From Wuchereria bancrofti (lineage: Eukaryota > Nematoda > Chromadorea > Rhabditida > Onchocercidae): a DNA stretch of 64,000 nucleotides. Below, one piece after another: positions 1 through 13,700 of the stretch (its first letter is position 1; every line of letters starts with the position of its first letter). The notes under the pieces were generated by a model. It was not told where the DNA came from, ran no database searches, and worked only from the letters and a program-made list of their open reading frames with translations. The translations under genes and the position numbers were made by a program. The DNA lies in NCBI GenBank assembly GCA_005281725.1, contig SSBO01000002.1, forward strand, positions 696,902 through 760,901. Reading direction: 5' to 3'.

Positions 1-1862
1 AAAAGGAAATTTTTCAGTCATACGTTTAAGTGTTTAGCAAATGAAATGGAAAAGATGACATTTTCCAAATATTGGGTTGTTGTGATAAGCACAAAAGATG
101 AATCATCGTTATGTGGTAGAATTTTATCAACCATTAATCATACTTAAACTAAAATGAAAAAAGTTGCTCATTTCAAGAAGGAAGTAAAATAGGGAAACAG
201 TTATGTGGTAACAATTATACTAGCTTTTATAATTATAATTAGATTTTACTTATTATTTTAGCAACAAATGTATGAATGAAAACGATTGATTTGTCACTAT
301 GATTGATAGTGTCATGCATAATGATCATTTAGTAGTGTTGGATTTCTTTTTTAAGTTTTTAGTTAGTGGTTTCAGCCATCAAAGTGTTCAGTCCAGATTT
401 TTTTTTTAATTTGCTTTTTTTTTTCTTTCTATATTTTAAAATTAATAATGAAAATAACTAAATAATGCAGTTCGAAAACTATCGCAGTAGACTGACCATT
501 TGTTAAAAATATGGCAAACTTTTAATTTTTCAGCATTTTATAGCTCAATGTATGTTTCATTATGCAGGTAAGGAAATATTTCCAAGTTTCTATCAAAATT
601 CTGTTTGCAAATTAACGTTTAAAATTTAAAAAGTTTAAAATTTGACAAAATTTTCTACAAGAAAAAATGCTGCATTGCAAATTTAATAACCATTGCATGT
701 GCACATATATGTTTACGTGCGTGTATGGTTTGCGCATGTTTCTTATTTTCTTACTTGCAGTTTGATCAGATAGTGGTTTCCACTGAATTACGAAATAGAG
801 CGATCAGTTGACAATAGTCAACTCTTAGCATACTGATATTAAAAGATTATTGATCCGTTTTAATTTGACGTGCCATTTCTTCAAGTAAAAGTTTAGAAAT
901 TTTGAAGTAGACGTGACTTAAAATTGCTGGTAATTACTTTCCTTTCTGTTTTGATCTGATCATTTGAGATATGTATTGCATTTGTGATGTCGATTAAAAA
1001 ATTACCATTCATTCATTTAAAAGGTAATTTACTTTCCTGAAAACTGAGGAAAATGTAAAGTTACTCACAAATAGAATCGCAATGCGTCGGTCTTTATAGG
1101 GTCACAATGAGCAAATACTTTTGTTATGCAACAAGTTCAATGTTTCTTGTAGTTTAAATTTAGTTCTTTTTGCAATAAAGGAAGATTTTAACTTTACTGC
1201 CAGCAGATAAATGTAACATCTGTAGCTGTCAACAAGCAAGAATTATGTCTTGTATTTCAGGTGAAATTTTGGGATCTCGAATACAGCAAAGTCATCTGCT
1301 ACCAACAGTAGACATTTGAGTGCGCATCCAACAATTGATACATTAGTACATTTTTTATTTTTTTGAAGTACACCAGTAGATTTTTTATCGGATAAGCAAC
1401 ACCTAATATTGACAAGCAGAATTTTGCAAGTGCACAACATCCAGTAGTTTCAATATTGCAAACTTCTAGCAGATCCTAATATCGATTTGGATCTATGTTT
1501 GTCGAAACACAAAAATAGATGAAGTATCTCTCAAACAACTAAGGTATGGAAAAAAGAAAAGAAACCAAGTTGACAAGATTAAATAATATTAAAGCAGCTA
1601 GGAAGTACAGCTGAACATTTGAAAATGATTAGTAAAATGGACTAAGGTTGACATGTGGAAATTTTATGTATTCATTACTTCATGTATTCATTTATGTGGG
1701 CAAGAATTCAACATCCGGGAGTGAAAATTTATTTTTTGATAAACACTAAGAAAAACACTATAAGTTCTATCAACTCAGTGACATGATTTTAAATGAATAA
1801 TAATTATGTGAAGAATTTTTACAAAAACACTATAGGTTCTATCAATGATTTTTAAAAATTGT
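1..1862. other. No gene recognised
   Basis: I read both strands and found no exon series with matching splice phases. There are only short AT-rich open frames and poly-T runs. This stretch lies downstream of the FAM162-like gene. Confidence 0.5.
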
Positions 1863-2966
1863 TCAAGAGTCGCCTATTGCTATAGTCCTTGTGCGATACA
1901 TTGTCTTTATCGTCGTCAAAAATGCGATGACCAATGTTACCAAAAAGCAAAGTGATACCATAAAATTCAGACGTTCCTTCATCATTGCAATACGCACTTC
2001 ACTAAAATATGCAAAAAAACTTAAAACAAATTACAAATTCTTAAATTCAAATATCAAGAAAAAATGAAGAAACTGGAAATCAGTCGAGTTATTCAGCGCA
2101 AGGAAATTTTATAAATATCCCTATCCACTCAAAAAAAACTTGTCCAATCCCTCCTAGTACCAAACAATTACTACTGTTATTTCTGGAAATCTTGATTGGT
2201 CTCACATGGTTCTCTCCTGTTCTCTCTCACCAGCTCTCCCAATTTCTATCACGGAAATAATAATAACAGTAAAAACTAAAATTTTTTATCACCTGATAAA
2301 TTCCGGAATATCTGACTCACGTTTGTACATACCAGTTAGGACAAGAAGTCTTTTCTCTTGTGGAGAAGGGGTTATGGATCGATCTGTAAATCATACAAAT
2401 AGATTAATTTTCAAACTTAAAGACAAATAGTATTTTAAAAAGCTGAATTTATGAGCAAAAGACAAGAAAAGAAAATGACGAATGTAAAAAATGTCTGTTT
2501 GAACCGAACAATCTCAACACACAAATAAAATACCATGTAAATGTACAACTTATGGTTTTGGCACACTATTTGTTCAGAATAATTAAGAAAACCTGCAGAT
2601 GTGTCTGGCTTGTAGTCTTTTGGACGATCGGCTCGGTGCGCCAAGAAGTCTGATGCTAATGCATATTTTTGGGGATTGTTCGCCTTAATAGTTGTCATCA
2701 TTTAGTAATTTGAATTCAGTTTTAAAACTCCAAAAAATAAAGTCGAAAGACTTTGAATTCCCAGTCACGCGAAACAAATTATCTGGCTAAGGATCTAATT
2801 AAATAAATAAGCAACTAAATACCTTCATTAGGGCTTTTTTCACTTCAAATAATTGTCTCTGCGAATAAATACGGCCCGGTGCGGGTGTGGCCGATGATCC
2901 ATAACGTATGGCAAAGTACCACGACACAGGCGCAAGACGTTTTGGAAAGTTAATGCAGGACGACAT
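1863..2966 (-). CDS. FAM162/UPF0389-like small membrane protein
   Basis: Four exons on the minus strand: 2966-2823, 2683-2593, 2383-2293 and 2001-1863, giving 154 residues with all phases closing. The N-terminus (MSSCINFPKRLAPVSW) is basic and hydrophobic with no acidic residue, like a mitochondrial targeting sequence. The middle holds the family signature around RLLVLTGMYKRESDIPEF, comparable to the 'LVWTGRFK..IP' motif of FAM162 proteins, and the C-terminus has one membrane segment (FMVSLCFLVTLVIAFLTTIK). FAM162 proteins are small mitochondrial or membrane proteins; human FAM162A is linked to hypoxia-induced cell death. A splice acceptor lies 3 nt before the ATG, as for a trans-spliced leader. 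Exon 2 uses a weak acceptor (ATTAAG) just after an in-frame stop. Family assignment is by motif; the function in nematodes is unknown to me. Confidence 0.75.
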
Positions 2967-4439
2967 AATCTAAAATAATAGTTAATGGTAGTAGCATCAT
3001 AAAAACTATTCTACTACTGATAAATTCTAATTTTAACAAAGCCAGTACCTTCCATAGCAACTTACTGATTTTACTGTCTCCATTTTACCCTTACTAACTG
3101 AGTCTGAATATGCTTATTTCATCAATTAAAACAAAATGAAATAATGGACCCGACACCAAACAACTTTACGGTATAGCGAGAAACAATAAGATCATGTAGG
3201 TGGTGGAAATATCACGCTTATTGGATTGAAAATAATTTCATATTTCACTCTGACGACTGCATTATCTACTCGTAATATCAAGTTTAATAACAATTTAAAT
3301 TTGCAAAATTTTTTTTCGACATGAAAATACAGTTCACTTTACTAAAAAGTAGAGAAGATACAATTCAAATTATCTGAGAGCTACATACAAAATATTCCAG
3401 GAAATGCATGTGAGATTTTCTATAAAATACAAAGTGAAACTTCCTAAAATCTTCAGGTTTCATTCCAGTTACACGTGAAAACTCTCGAAAATTTTCTCTA
3501 CAAAATCAAACATTTCCTTTTCTTTTTCCATTGTTATTTATTAGTTTTTGCATAAATTTACAAATTTCACTATTCTACAAGCATTCTTGTAGTTGAATAA
3601 TTCTCTTTTAATTACTAATTATAGGACTATATGAGTACAAAAAGTTGACAAACCATACGCTTCTAATGACGCAAGATGAGAAATTTTATAAATGAAATTT
3701 TATGAGAAATTACCCGTTCTGCATGCTTCTTTTATGCAACGCTCGATGAAAATCACCATCCCATGATGATTTTATCTTACAGGCGATAAGAATTCTTATA
3801 ATTGGATAGCAAGTATATTCGTCCATTCTTAACTTCTTTTTCCTTTATTGTTAGCTATTCGAAATTTGATTTATAATGAGTTTTTCATTTTGTTTTCCTC
3901 TGGAAGAAACAAAAATTATTTGTTTGTGAAATTTTTAGAATTTTAAAACTTCTTGAAATCTATTAAATCATAAATTGAACGGAAATTTAGTGCAAAAAAA
4001 TAAATCGTTTTTTTTTTAATGCTAAAAATTAACGAAAGAAAAGAATTTAATCGAAATAAGAAAGGTTAGGTGTAAAAAATAAGATAAATAATTAAAAAAT
4101 TCGGAAAAATTAAAAGATTTTTGAATAATTAAAAGATTTCGTTAAATGTATATTTGACTTGAATTCCGAAAAAATATCAAATTTTGAATTTTTGACAAAA
4201 ATTTAGGTAGAAACAACAATGGTAACAAAAACAAGGACGGTAGTAGCAGTAATAAGTTGTGGTAATAAGTAAATACGTAAATACACGAAAATGAACAGTC
4301 TTCAACATCTTAAAAAAAATTCGTCAGAAATTAGTATTTGAAAAGAATTCACATTAAATTGCAAAGCATTGAAGGATGTGAATTTATTGATTCATTTTTG
4401 ATTAAATAAAGGAAAGAAATTATGTGAAATAATATTTAT

Positions 4440-4797
4440 TTGTATCGAATATCGTTAATGTAAATACAATAATAGTTATTGTTCATTGATGCAAAAAATA
4501 CAATAGTTATTGTTTGTTTTTCAATGCAAATACAATAATATTATTGTTCTTTGATGTAAATGTTTGATGTTGTTTGACGTTCTTTAATGCAGTGTTATTG
4601 TTTTTTTGATGTAAATACAATAATATTATTGCTTATTTATGCAAATACAATACCATTATTGTTCATTGATATAAATTCACAACTATTGTTTATTCTCTGA
4701 TGCAAATAAAATAATGTCATTATTCTTTGATCTAATGCTATCATTTTTTGATATAAATGCAATAATATTATTGTTTACTGATGTAAATACAGTAACG
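4440..4797. repeat. Degenerate short repeat tract around TTATTG/CAATAATA
   Basis: A unit of roughly 35-45 bases containing 'aatacaataatattattg' followed by 'ttcattgatg' or 'tctttgatgtaa' recurs about eight times with drift. The CAATAATA/TATTATTG core is itself palindromic. It runs directly into the TTA microsatellite. Confidence 0.7.
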
Positions 4798-4812
4798 TTA
4801 TTATTACTATTA

Positions 4813-4851
<39 letters not shown>

Positions 4852-4885
4852 GTTATTATATTGTTATTGTTATTATTATTATTAC

Positions 4886-4920
<35 letters not shown>
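4798..4920. repeat. (TTA)n microsatellite
   Basis: A nearly uninterrupted TTA trinucleotide run broken by a few TTG and ACT units. It produces a spurious poly-Leu/poly-Ile open frame on the plus strand. Confidence 0.95.
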
Positions 4921-4923
<3 letters not shown>

Positions 4924-4982
4924 TGTTATTCTGTTGTTATTAAAGTATAAATAGCAATAAATGAAAATATGAAATTTAATTA

Positions 4983-7900
4983 TTAATTAATGCAATCATT
5001 AATATGAATGCATATACCAAATTCATTACGAACATAATTTTTCATTGCTAAACATTCACAACGTGGTGAACCACATTCGGCTGGACATTTGGCAAATTGC
5101 ATTTTACATGTTCCTTCACAGCCACCACAATATGTGAAAGTTTCATTTCTTGGACATTTCATATATTTTGGAGCTGAAAATTTAATTAATTAAAAATAAT
5201 ATTAACTTAATTGAAACTTAGCAAAAAAAACTTTGAAAAAATTAAATAATAATTTGTAAAATAATTGATAATTGTTAAAAAATATTAGGTTTTTTTTTCT
5301 TTTCAAATCTTACTACTCCTATCTTATCTTTTTTTTAATGTGATAAACAATCATTTGCTATAATTTTATCATTTTTTCCCCCATTTTTTATATGCAAATT
5401 TCTTTTCTTTTTGAAATGAAAATTTGAAAGAGTAGTGCAAAGTATTCAATTAAATAACTTTTATGATTGATTATTGAATTCTTCCTAAGTTAAAAACTAA
5501 TTGTTGAATTTCTTAAAGCTATTTAATCTGCATAACATCTCATTCACTCCACTTAATTGTTTATTGTAGAGCATTTCATTCCTTGATATTACTATACAGT
5601 TTAATCCACCCATTAATAATAAGTAAACAAATAAACAACTTTTTTTTTTAAAAAATCGACAACATTCTGTAAAGAAATGTTGATCAATCGAGTTTAATTT
5701 TGAAAATTTTTAATTATTAATAGGAAAACTTACGCATACAGTGTTCCGGTTTTATGCATGCACCAACTTTTTCTTCCATTATATAGCCTAATTTGCAAAA
5801 ACATCCCTCTATACAAGTATCACAATTCATTTCTTTTTGCTCACCACAGATTTCCTGACATGGACTTCCGCATTTCCGATACACTTCATTTTCAGGACAT
5901 TCTCTTAATCCTACAATTTGTATTTTCTATTTTCCAATGAAATATGGTTAAAATTACAAATCAAAATTTTTTGCTAATTAAAATACTAAGAATAAAAAAA
6001 AGTTGAACTATTTTTTTTTTTTTGTTCTTGCATAATTACATAATTATGAAGTGATAGTTTCAAATTAATAACTTAAAATTTATTTCAAATTATAGAAGAA
6101 ATCTTTATGATTTAAAAATTCCTTAATTGATTAAAAGCTTTGACTTATAATTTATGTAAGAAATATATTTCAAATTATTTATAACTTACCTTGGCAACTA
6201 CCTTCCGGAATACATTTATCACGATCCAAAACATAACCTTCTTTGCAAAAACAACCATCTACACATTGTTGCGTACAATTTTCTGGCACACCATTACATG
6301 TTTTCGGACAAGCTGTACCACATTTTTGGTATTCCTGATTAGGTCCACATATTCGGCCTCGTTTTTCTAATTTATAACAATAATATAAAGTTGAGATTTT
6401 TTTTTGTAATGTGATAAAGTTTGAGTCTTTCTCCATTATCTCTAAAATTAATCCCAAAATCTGAAAAAAAAATAAATAAATAAAACAAATTTAATTAAGA
6501 TATTATTTGTTGTGTAACTTACCTATACCACACAATTCCGGTAATACACAACAACCACCTTTCTTTTCACGTATATAACCTTTTTTACAGAAACAACCTG
6601 CCGAACATTGTTTGGTACATATTATCGGTTGTCCAAAATTATCGCAAGTTTCTTCGCAAACACTTCCACATTCCTTGAATTCCTCTGTTATTGAACATTC
6701 CTTTATTGCTAAATTTAAAAATTCATAATTATTTATTGCAATAGACAGGTACATTTACATTTCTAATTGCTAATTGTTCAATTAATCATTGTTAAATAAG
6801 AAATTATGCAAAATGCTGAATGAAAAAAACGAATTCTTCCACTGTTTCGGTTTCTGAATTAATTTTAACTTATTTCCTTAAACTGATCAATTTTCATTAA
6901 GATTTAAATTAATTTTTTTTTTTTGCATTAAAAACTGTAAGCAAAAGCAGCTAAATGAAATAATGAATTATTCTATAAGGTTATTGGAATATCAAACAAA
7001 AAGCAAAAAAAGAAAATGAACTAATTGTAAAAGTTGGATAATTTTTTAGCTTCATGTTTAATAATAATGTTACTCGAAGAAAATACTTTTTAAAATATAA
7101 CAAATTTTAAGAATTAAGAAATAAGGAATAATCGGAAAACTTATTATCTTCTAATAAACATTCGTCTTTCTGAACACAATTTCCATTTGATGCTCGACGA
7201 AATCCCAAAACTGCCGGACATTCACATCCCGGTTTATAGCATATATTTTGACATTGCAGCTAAGAGACTGATAATAAGAATTTTTTTTTTTCAGTGAAAA
7301 AGAACAAAAGAAAGAACTTCTTGAATTTATTTAAAAAAAGTTTAATTCCGAATGTAAATGCAAATAATTTCTAATAATATTTTTTTTTTTTATAACTTGA
7401 AAATCTTAAAATAATAAATTTCAATTTTAGCTTTTTCTTTTTTCTTTTTTTTTTGTAAGAATTGAATATTTTTCGTTTTGTTTTTCTTTCACTTTAATAT
7501 TTAATGATATGAAATGATATGATATGATATGAAAGCAATTAGAAATGAAACAAACAAATTGATCCTCATCACAATTTAATTCGCAACCAGTACAATTAGT
7601 CCACACTTCATTTTTCAAACATTTTTTTCCCACTGCAATATTTTGCCCTGATAATATTTCGAGTGATTGATGATGATCCAATGATACTTTTGATTGTTCT
7701 TGTTGTGTTCCATTTTCCAATGATACCATTGTTTCATTATACACCGAAGGTAATGTTATCTACATATACAATAACAAATTTTTGCGAAAAAATTTTGTGA
7801 GAAATAATATAACACTTTTTTTATGAATTTATTAATTTCACTAATTTAAACATTTATCTTAAATTTTATTAATTAATGAGTACATATTATTTAAATTTAA

Positions 7901-8120
7901 AAAAAAAATGATACAGTACAATGTATGTGATTATATCGTATTTTTTATTGTAATAATTCGCATATCGTTTTTTGATTATCGAAATTTATACAAATTATAC
8001 TTTAAAATTTTAGAAGTAATTTAAAATTTAGGAGTAAATTTAATTACTTACAGCATGGTTGACAAAGATGAGATATAAATTAATGATAATTAGTTGAAGG
8101 ATGCTATCCTGTATTGTCAT
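4983..8120 (-). CDS. Secreted protein with five TIL (trypsin-inhibitor-like) domains
   Basis: Seven exons: 8120-8052, 7759-7556, 7259-7141, 6708-6523, 6366-6190, 5910-5734, 5173-4983; about 373 residues. Exon 1 is a signal peptide (MTIQDSILQLIIINLYLIFV). Exon 2 adds a linker rich in Gln, Ser and His, then the first half of domain 1. Each of domains 2-5 sits on one exon with phase-1 introns at both ends, a classic shuffling unit. Each domain has ten cysteines in the TIL pattern, for example CGSVCEETC, CSAGCFCKKGY and a closing ELC in domain 2. The C5-C6 loop, where the reactive site of Ascaris-type serine protease inhibitors lies, differs in every domain (CTKQC, CTQQC, CDTC, CPAEC). Secreted protease inhibition is inferred. 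The exon 3 donor leaves the frame one base off (119 bp, phase 2), so an unseen micro-exon or an assembly indel is needed. A splice acceptor lies 14 nt before the ATG. Confidence 0.8.
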
Positions 8121-10704
8121 TTGTGATGGATTAACTGAAATTTCAAAAAAAAAAAAAGAAAACGATATTTATCTTTTTTCAGAAATTAATAAAACACTGA
8201 TAGCATTAGTATTGCTCACATATCAGTAATATCGAATTAAATTGATGAGGATGAATGCCATAATTATTTTATTAGCATTAGCATTTCACACTATTTATTA
8301 AAATTAAAGAAAAAAAAAGATTAATAAAACTGAATATGATCAATTCATTCAGTATTACTCTAAACTAGTTATTAGGTACGAAAAGATGAAACATAACTCT
8401 TTAAAGGATAGATATTCAATTGGCAAAAAAAAAAAGGAAATGATTAGAATTTAAAATGAAGCATTAAGATTAAAATCAAATGTTGAACTACTAAACAAAA
8501 ACTTAAGTTTGAAATAGAAAAATTTTTAAACAAAACTAATGCAAAGAAAATATATTATAGTACAAACTTGATCCAAGCATTTTCCATATGTGTCAATTTC
8601 AAAATAAAACTTATCATCTGATTGTGAAGAAGGAATGCATTAAATTAGGGCATAAACTATCATCACATCTTTCAATTCCTTTTCTCTATAATTTAAAATT
8701 ATAATTTAACTAGCCAGTATTTCATTACACTGATTTTAAATTGTGATATACACAAATATTCCTTATTTACAACAGTTTGCCTAATTTCTCGGTGCAATCA
8801 AATCGAATTATATCATAAATATTCCTTTTCTGTATTTATTTCAAATTGGGATCATATCAAATATTGCTTAAAATGTCTAAATTTCAATTGGCTGTTAGTT
8901 GAAAAATGAAGTTTAATTGTCGATGAAAATAAGCAAAACATTGAAAATTTGTGAGTTGCAGAAATGTGCAGAAAAGAAAAAAACAGCGAAACTGAAATTT
9001 GACAGTTGAAAATTGAAATTTTGAAAATTTCAAGTTTTTGCAACATTTTTTTTTCCTTAATTCAATCAAACAACCAAACGTTGAAAATAGCCTTTTTTTT
9101 GTGAGATATTTTTTGTAAGATAAGTTTTGACAATTTTACAAAAATCAATTTTACCCATTTAGCTTTTTCATCCTAACATCAAATTAGGTGCAGAAAAAAA
9201 AAAAATGAGTAAAAAGACTGATTCGATGATTGTTACGGGTAAAATCATTTTTTTAATAAACATAAATTCATCATTTAGCAATATTTTTGATTCATGAAAT
9301 AAAATCTGGTTTGGAGGTAGATTGATGGTTGTTCATGGTGCCATGTGGTCTGTTCATCTCTAATCTTTACTTGTCAGTGATTCATCAACATTGTAATGTC
9401 CGGTTCGTCACACTATTGTTCTCGTACTCTTAGCCATTAATTTCTTATCATTTCTTTCAATTCCTTATCATTCCATTTTCCCATATATTTATCCTCCTTC
9501 TTCACTCTAACAAATACTGATGATAAGCTTGATATTATCAATTTTTTTAAAATTGAAAAATACACACATACACACACACACACAACAAACATAGAAATGT
9601 AATTCGTAGTTATCAGAGAAATGATAATGATCAGCTAATTTTGTCATTTTATCAAAATAAACTATCATTGAGATCGATTTGCAAGTGGATCGATTTATAT
9701 CACAATGCAAAATGATTGACTCAGACATATCTCAGACATTAGTTTCGTTTTTTTTTTCGTACAGGTTATTTGATTGGTAATCATTTAAAATTGGAATTTC
9801 TACTTATTTATTTATTCACTTATTTTTTTTCAAGTTTCTAATTTCAAATTTTAGTATTAGTATATGATTGGATTTATTATGATAGGAAACAATTTTTGAT
9901 TGTTCAACTTTTCACCTAGAAACAGATAAGATGGACGAGCGAAAGAAGTAAAGGAATGGAAAATAGAAGTGAAAATAATAGAAAAGTATTTTTCATTTTT
10001 GAAAGCAAATTTTTTTGAAATTTTACATGCAGATGTGAAATCCAAAATTAGGACGTAAAAGTTCATTCGATAATGTTTCACATTCATCGTTTCTTATAAT
10101 TTCTGATTTCTGATCACTGTTGAATATTATTGCAATTTCTTTACCTTATTATTAATAACTAATATGTAATATGTACCATTTGTTAACTTATTTAGCCAAG
10201 TAATAATTAACTTATAATTAATTAATTCATTTTATAATATTTGTGTAGCATTGAATGAATAAGCACCAACTGATTATATACTATATTTCGATTTTTTGCA
10301 TTTTTCTACTTCTGTTATTTTTTTTTTAATCATTGATTGAAAACTTGAACAGAAAAACAGTTTCTACAAATTCTATCTGCTCATCTATCCAAGTTTCCAT
10401 CTGTTCGTATAAATTGATTGATTGATGATATATGTTTTGAATGTCCTTTTTTTTCACTGCACTCCTTTCAAATTTTAGTTTTCCTTTCAAACTCAAATTC
10501 ATTTATTCATGAGATGGGAGCAATTCCGTTACCAAGATTTGAGCCGATTTGCAGGATAAAATTTCAGGATTGATTCGAACTTTACTGATGTTTTCGGAAC
10601 GCTCTTTAATAATTAAGAATAGGCGTGAACATGGAAATCAAATATTTAAAACGAGGTAGATTGTACAAAAAACATTTTAAAGAAAATTATTTTACAGGCG
10701 CTGA
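8121..10704. other. Intergenic between divergent genes, no gene seen
   Basis: This separates the starts of the TIL gene (-) and the kinase gene (+), so it should hold both promoters. I see AT-rich sequence, a short CA repeat near 9563-9583 and homopolymer runs, but no motif I can name with confidence. Confidence 0.5.
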
Positions 10705-13700
10705 ATGGATGGAGTTTCGGAAGGTGTACAATATACGAATAAGTTTTTTTGGCATCAACATAGCATGGATTTGATTGGAAATGGAGCTTTCGGAAGAGTA
10801 AATTTTAAAATTGAAAATTTTGAAATTAGGAATAGAAAGTTAAATTAATAAGTGTTAGAAAAGGATTATGTGCGATGTAATCTTTTACTAGAAGTAAGAA
10901 ATGTACGTTATCTATGAATCTTATCTTTGATGAAGTGACATAATGATATATGACAAACACTATGGTATAAGATATTCCACTTGTCTTGTTTCGATTTAAT
11001 CTGCCTGAGAACTCGAAGCTATGTAATATATCTGATATTTCTCGATACAATAATTAATTTCTTTAAATGACAGGTTCATAAGGGTCGAAATCAAGAAACA
11101 GGTGAATTCGTGGCGATCAAAACCTGCAATAGATTCAATACTCAGCAACATGCTCGTGAAATTGAAATTTTACAACAAATAAGTTCTCCACATATCGTCA
11201 GATTTATTGCATCTGATACGATTGATCAAAAGGTACATTACCATTCTCAAATATAATATTAATTACTTGAAATCCATAAAATAATATGACTAAGAAATAA
11301 CAGTTTAATAATCATAGGGTAATGAAGTTTTCTAGAACATGAATTTAAAGTTAAAGTTTTTTAGAACATAAATGGAACTAAACAAATGGTGCTAATTATG
11401 GAATTGGCTGATGGCAGTGTACGAGATGAATTGAAGAAATTGGAAAATATGTTTGGTCTGTCATACCAAATTCTTTTGCAGTTGATCGATCATCTCGGTA
11501 TCCTTCTAGCATTGTTCATTTTATGTTACTTTAATTTCTTCTCTTTTGTATTTCTACTTTATTTCCCTTCATTTAGTTTATTACATGTTGTTTCATTTTA
11601 TACAATATCAAATTTTGTTGCATTTATGTTCTTTCAGTTCTGTTTATTTCATTTCACTTTCGCATGTCTGACTGTTCATTTCGTCTGATTTTGTTTCAGT
11701 TTATCGTGCATAATATTTTCTAATTAGCACTATTTCAAATATAGATTCATCAAGCATGCACGTATTGTTTTCATATGGCCCTTCCAGCCTAGCATTGAAA
11801 TCAGAGATATATTGATAATTTTTTCTTCTTTTCAGAAAAAGGGCTATCATATTTGAACTCAAAGAAAATTGCACATCGAGATGTAAAGCCAGAAAACTTA
11901 TTAATTTTCAATAATTCTGGAAGGTATATTTTTCACTCGAAAAAAAAAAATTGTTCTAAAAATAGCTGCTTCAGTTTTGTAGTTCTCAAACTTTTCAATA
12001 ATAATAATAAAATATGAATTTTTCATTCATATTTTGACAAATGCAACATTTTTCTGCTTTTACTTCCATGTCAGGATGATCTTCAAATTGTGTGATTTTG
12101 GTGGTTCAAGATTCCTTACCGATAACTTTCAGCCGTTACATTCCATTTGTGGTACACCGGGATACCTTGTGAGTTGTTATCAGTTTTTTTTCTCCTATTT
12201 GTGTAAAATTAGTTTTATAATATTATTAATGTGGAAAAATGATGCAAAGGATTCGTTCATCTTTTTTTTTAAGGAAAATTTTAGTTTATATTTTGATTTA
12301 TATGTATTGAATTGTTGCCTTCAGTGCTATAATAATATTATGATCAAATATTTTATTATTATCTGATATCATTTCAATGTGTTTTCTTTTATAGAATGAA
12401 TATTCAACTGCCAATTTAGCTCGTAAAACAACGACCTTGACATATACAAAAGATGAATGTGATCTGTGGTCAGTAGGTTGTACGTTATTCGAATGTGCAA
12501 CCGGTATTCTGCCCTTTGTACCAGAAAAAGGTAAACATGAATGAAAATATATGTACATGAGTAAAATTTATCAATCTTAATTAGATTAATGGTTTTAGAA
12601 AATTTTGGTTAAATTTTCCTCAAAATTGTTTGACACTTACTCAAACTATATACATGTCCTATTCAATGTACCCATTATGATTTAAACTCCGTCAAAAATA
12701 GAATTCAACCGTGAATGACATTTCATCATTTGTCCTTTGTTGTTTGCTTCTTAGGACCAGCAGATACGCCTGGAATGTATAATATGATGATTAGTCGACC
12801 ATCAGATGCCATATTTGGTAGGGTGAGTGAGACAGGTCAATTTTTATGGCAGAAAGATTTCCCAGATGGACGTTGTTTATACCCAAAGTGAGTTATGTTT
12901 CTTGTATCTTTTATATGGGTACAACTCTTCTTTTTTTTTAAGCTTGATATTTGTCAAGAAAATGAATTCTGAAACTTTAAAAAATTTCCTTAGCAAATAA
13001 AAAATCTGTTGTATTTACTCACAGATATGGAAATATTTGTCTGTTTTTTTTATCTAGCATAATAATATTTATTATTAGTCAAAACGAACTAAGTAGTTAT
13101 GTTTTTCAGGAGTTTCCGTCGTATTCTTAGTGAATTTATTCGGCGTCTTTTTGATAGACGTGAATCAACTCGTCTCACTTTCAACGAATTTGATGAAATG
13201 TGTAAAGAACTGTTAAATATGAAACGAATACTTGTTTTTAAAATGAACATTTTGTGCTTAGAGGAGTACTTCGATACTTCGACTGTTGAACATTTTGAGA
13301 GGTAGAGAAATTCTTAATTTTAGAAACTTCTAAAGAATTTTTTTTTTAAAAAATTCAAGTTTTCGAAGGAATTATCTTAATCCTAAGTTAAGAAATCAAT
13401 GTTACTTTTGAATATATTGGTCTTTGTATTTTTCTAGATCCTATTTTGATGTTTATGTGAAAGCTGATACGCCAACGCATGATCTAATTTGTCTGTTAAC
13501 ACTTCCTACCGGTTCTGCGGTTGTCTATAAGTCACCTCCATTTCCTGTAGGCTTGATCGATCACTGTTCTGATGTTATTGTCATGGGATTGCAGAATAAC
13601 GAAACTTATGCTTTACCGATCAAATTACCGGAACTAGTCGGTGAGTTGTCCTTCTTATGTTTCATATTCTGATCTAATTTAATATATATTTGAAGTTAGA

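Larger units (their letters stand above)
2967..4982. other. Intergenic, no gene seen before the repeat tract
   Basis: This lies between the starts of the FAM162-like gene and the end of the TIL gene. It carries no exon series I can support. Its right-hand 550 bases are repetitive and are listed separately. Confidence 0.5.

Noticed and set aside
4714..4950. Plus-strand frame rich in Leu and Ile
   Set aside because: It is a direct reading of the TTA microsatellite.
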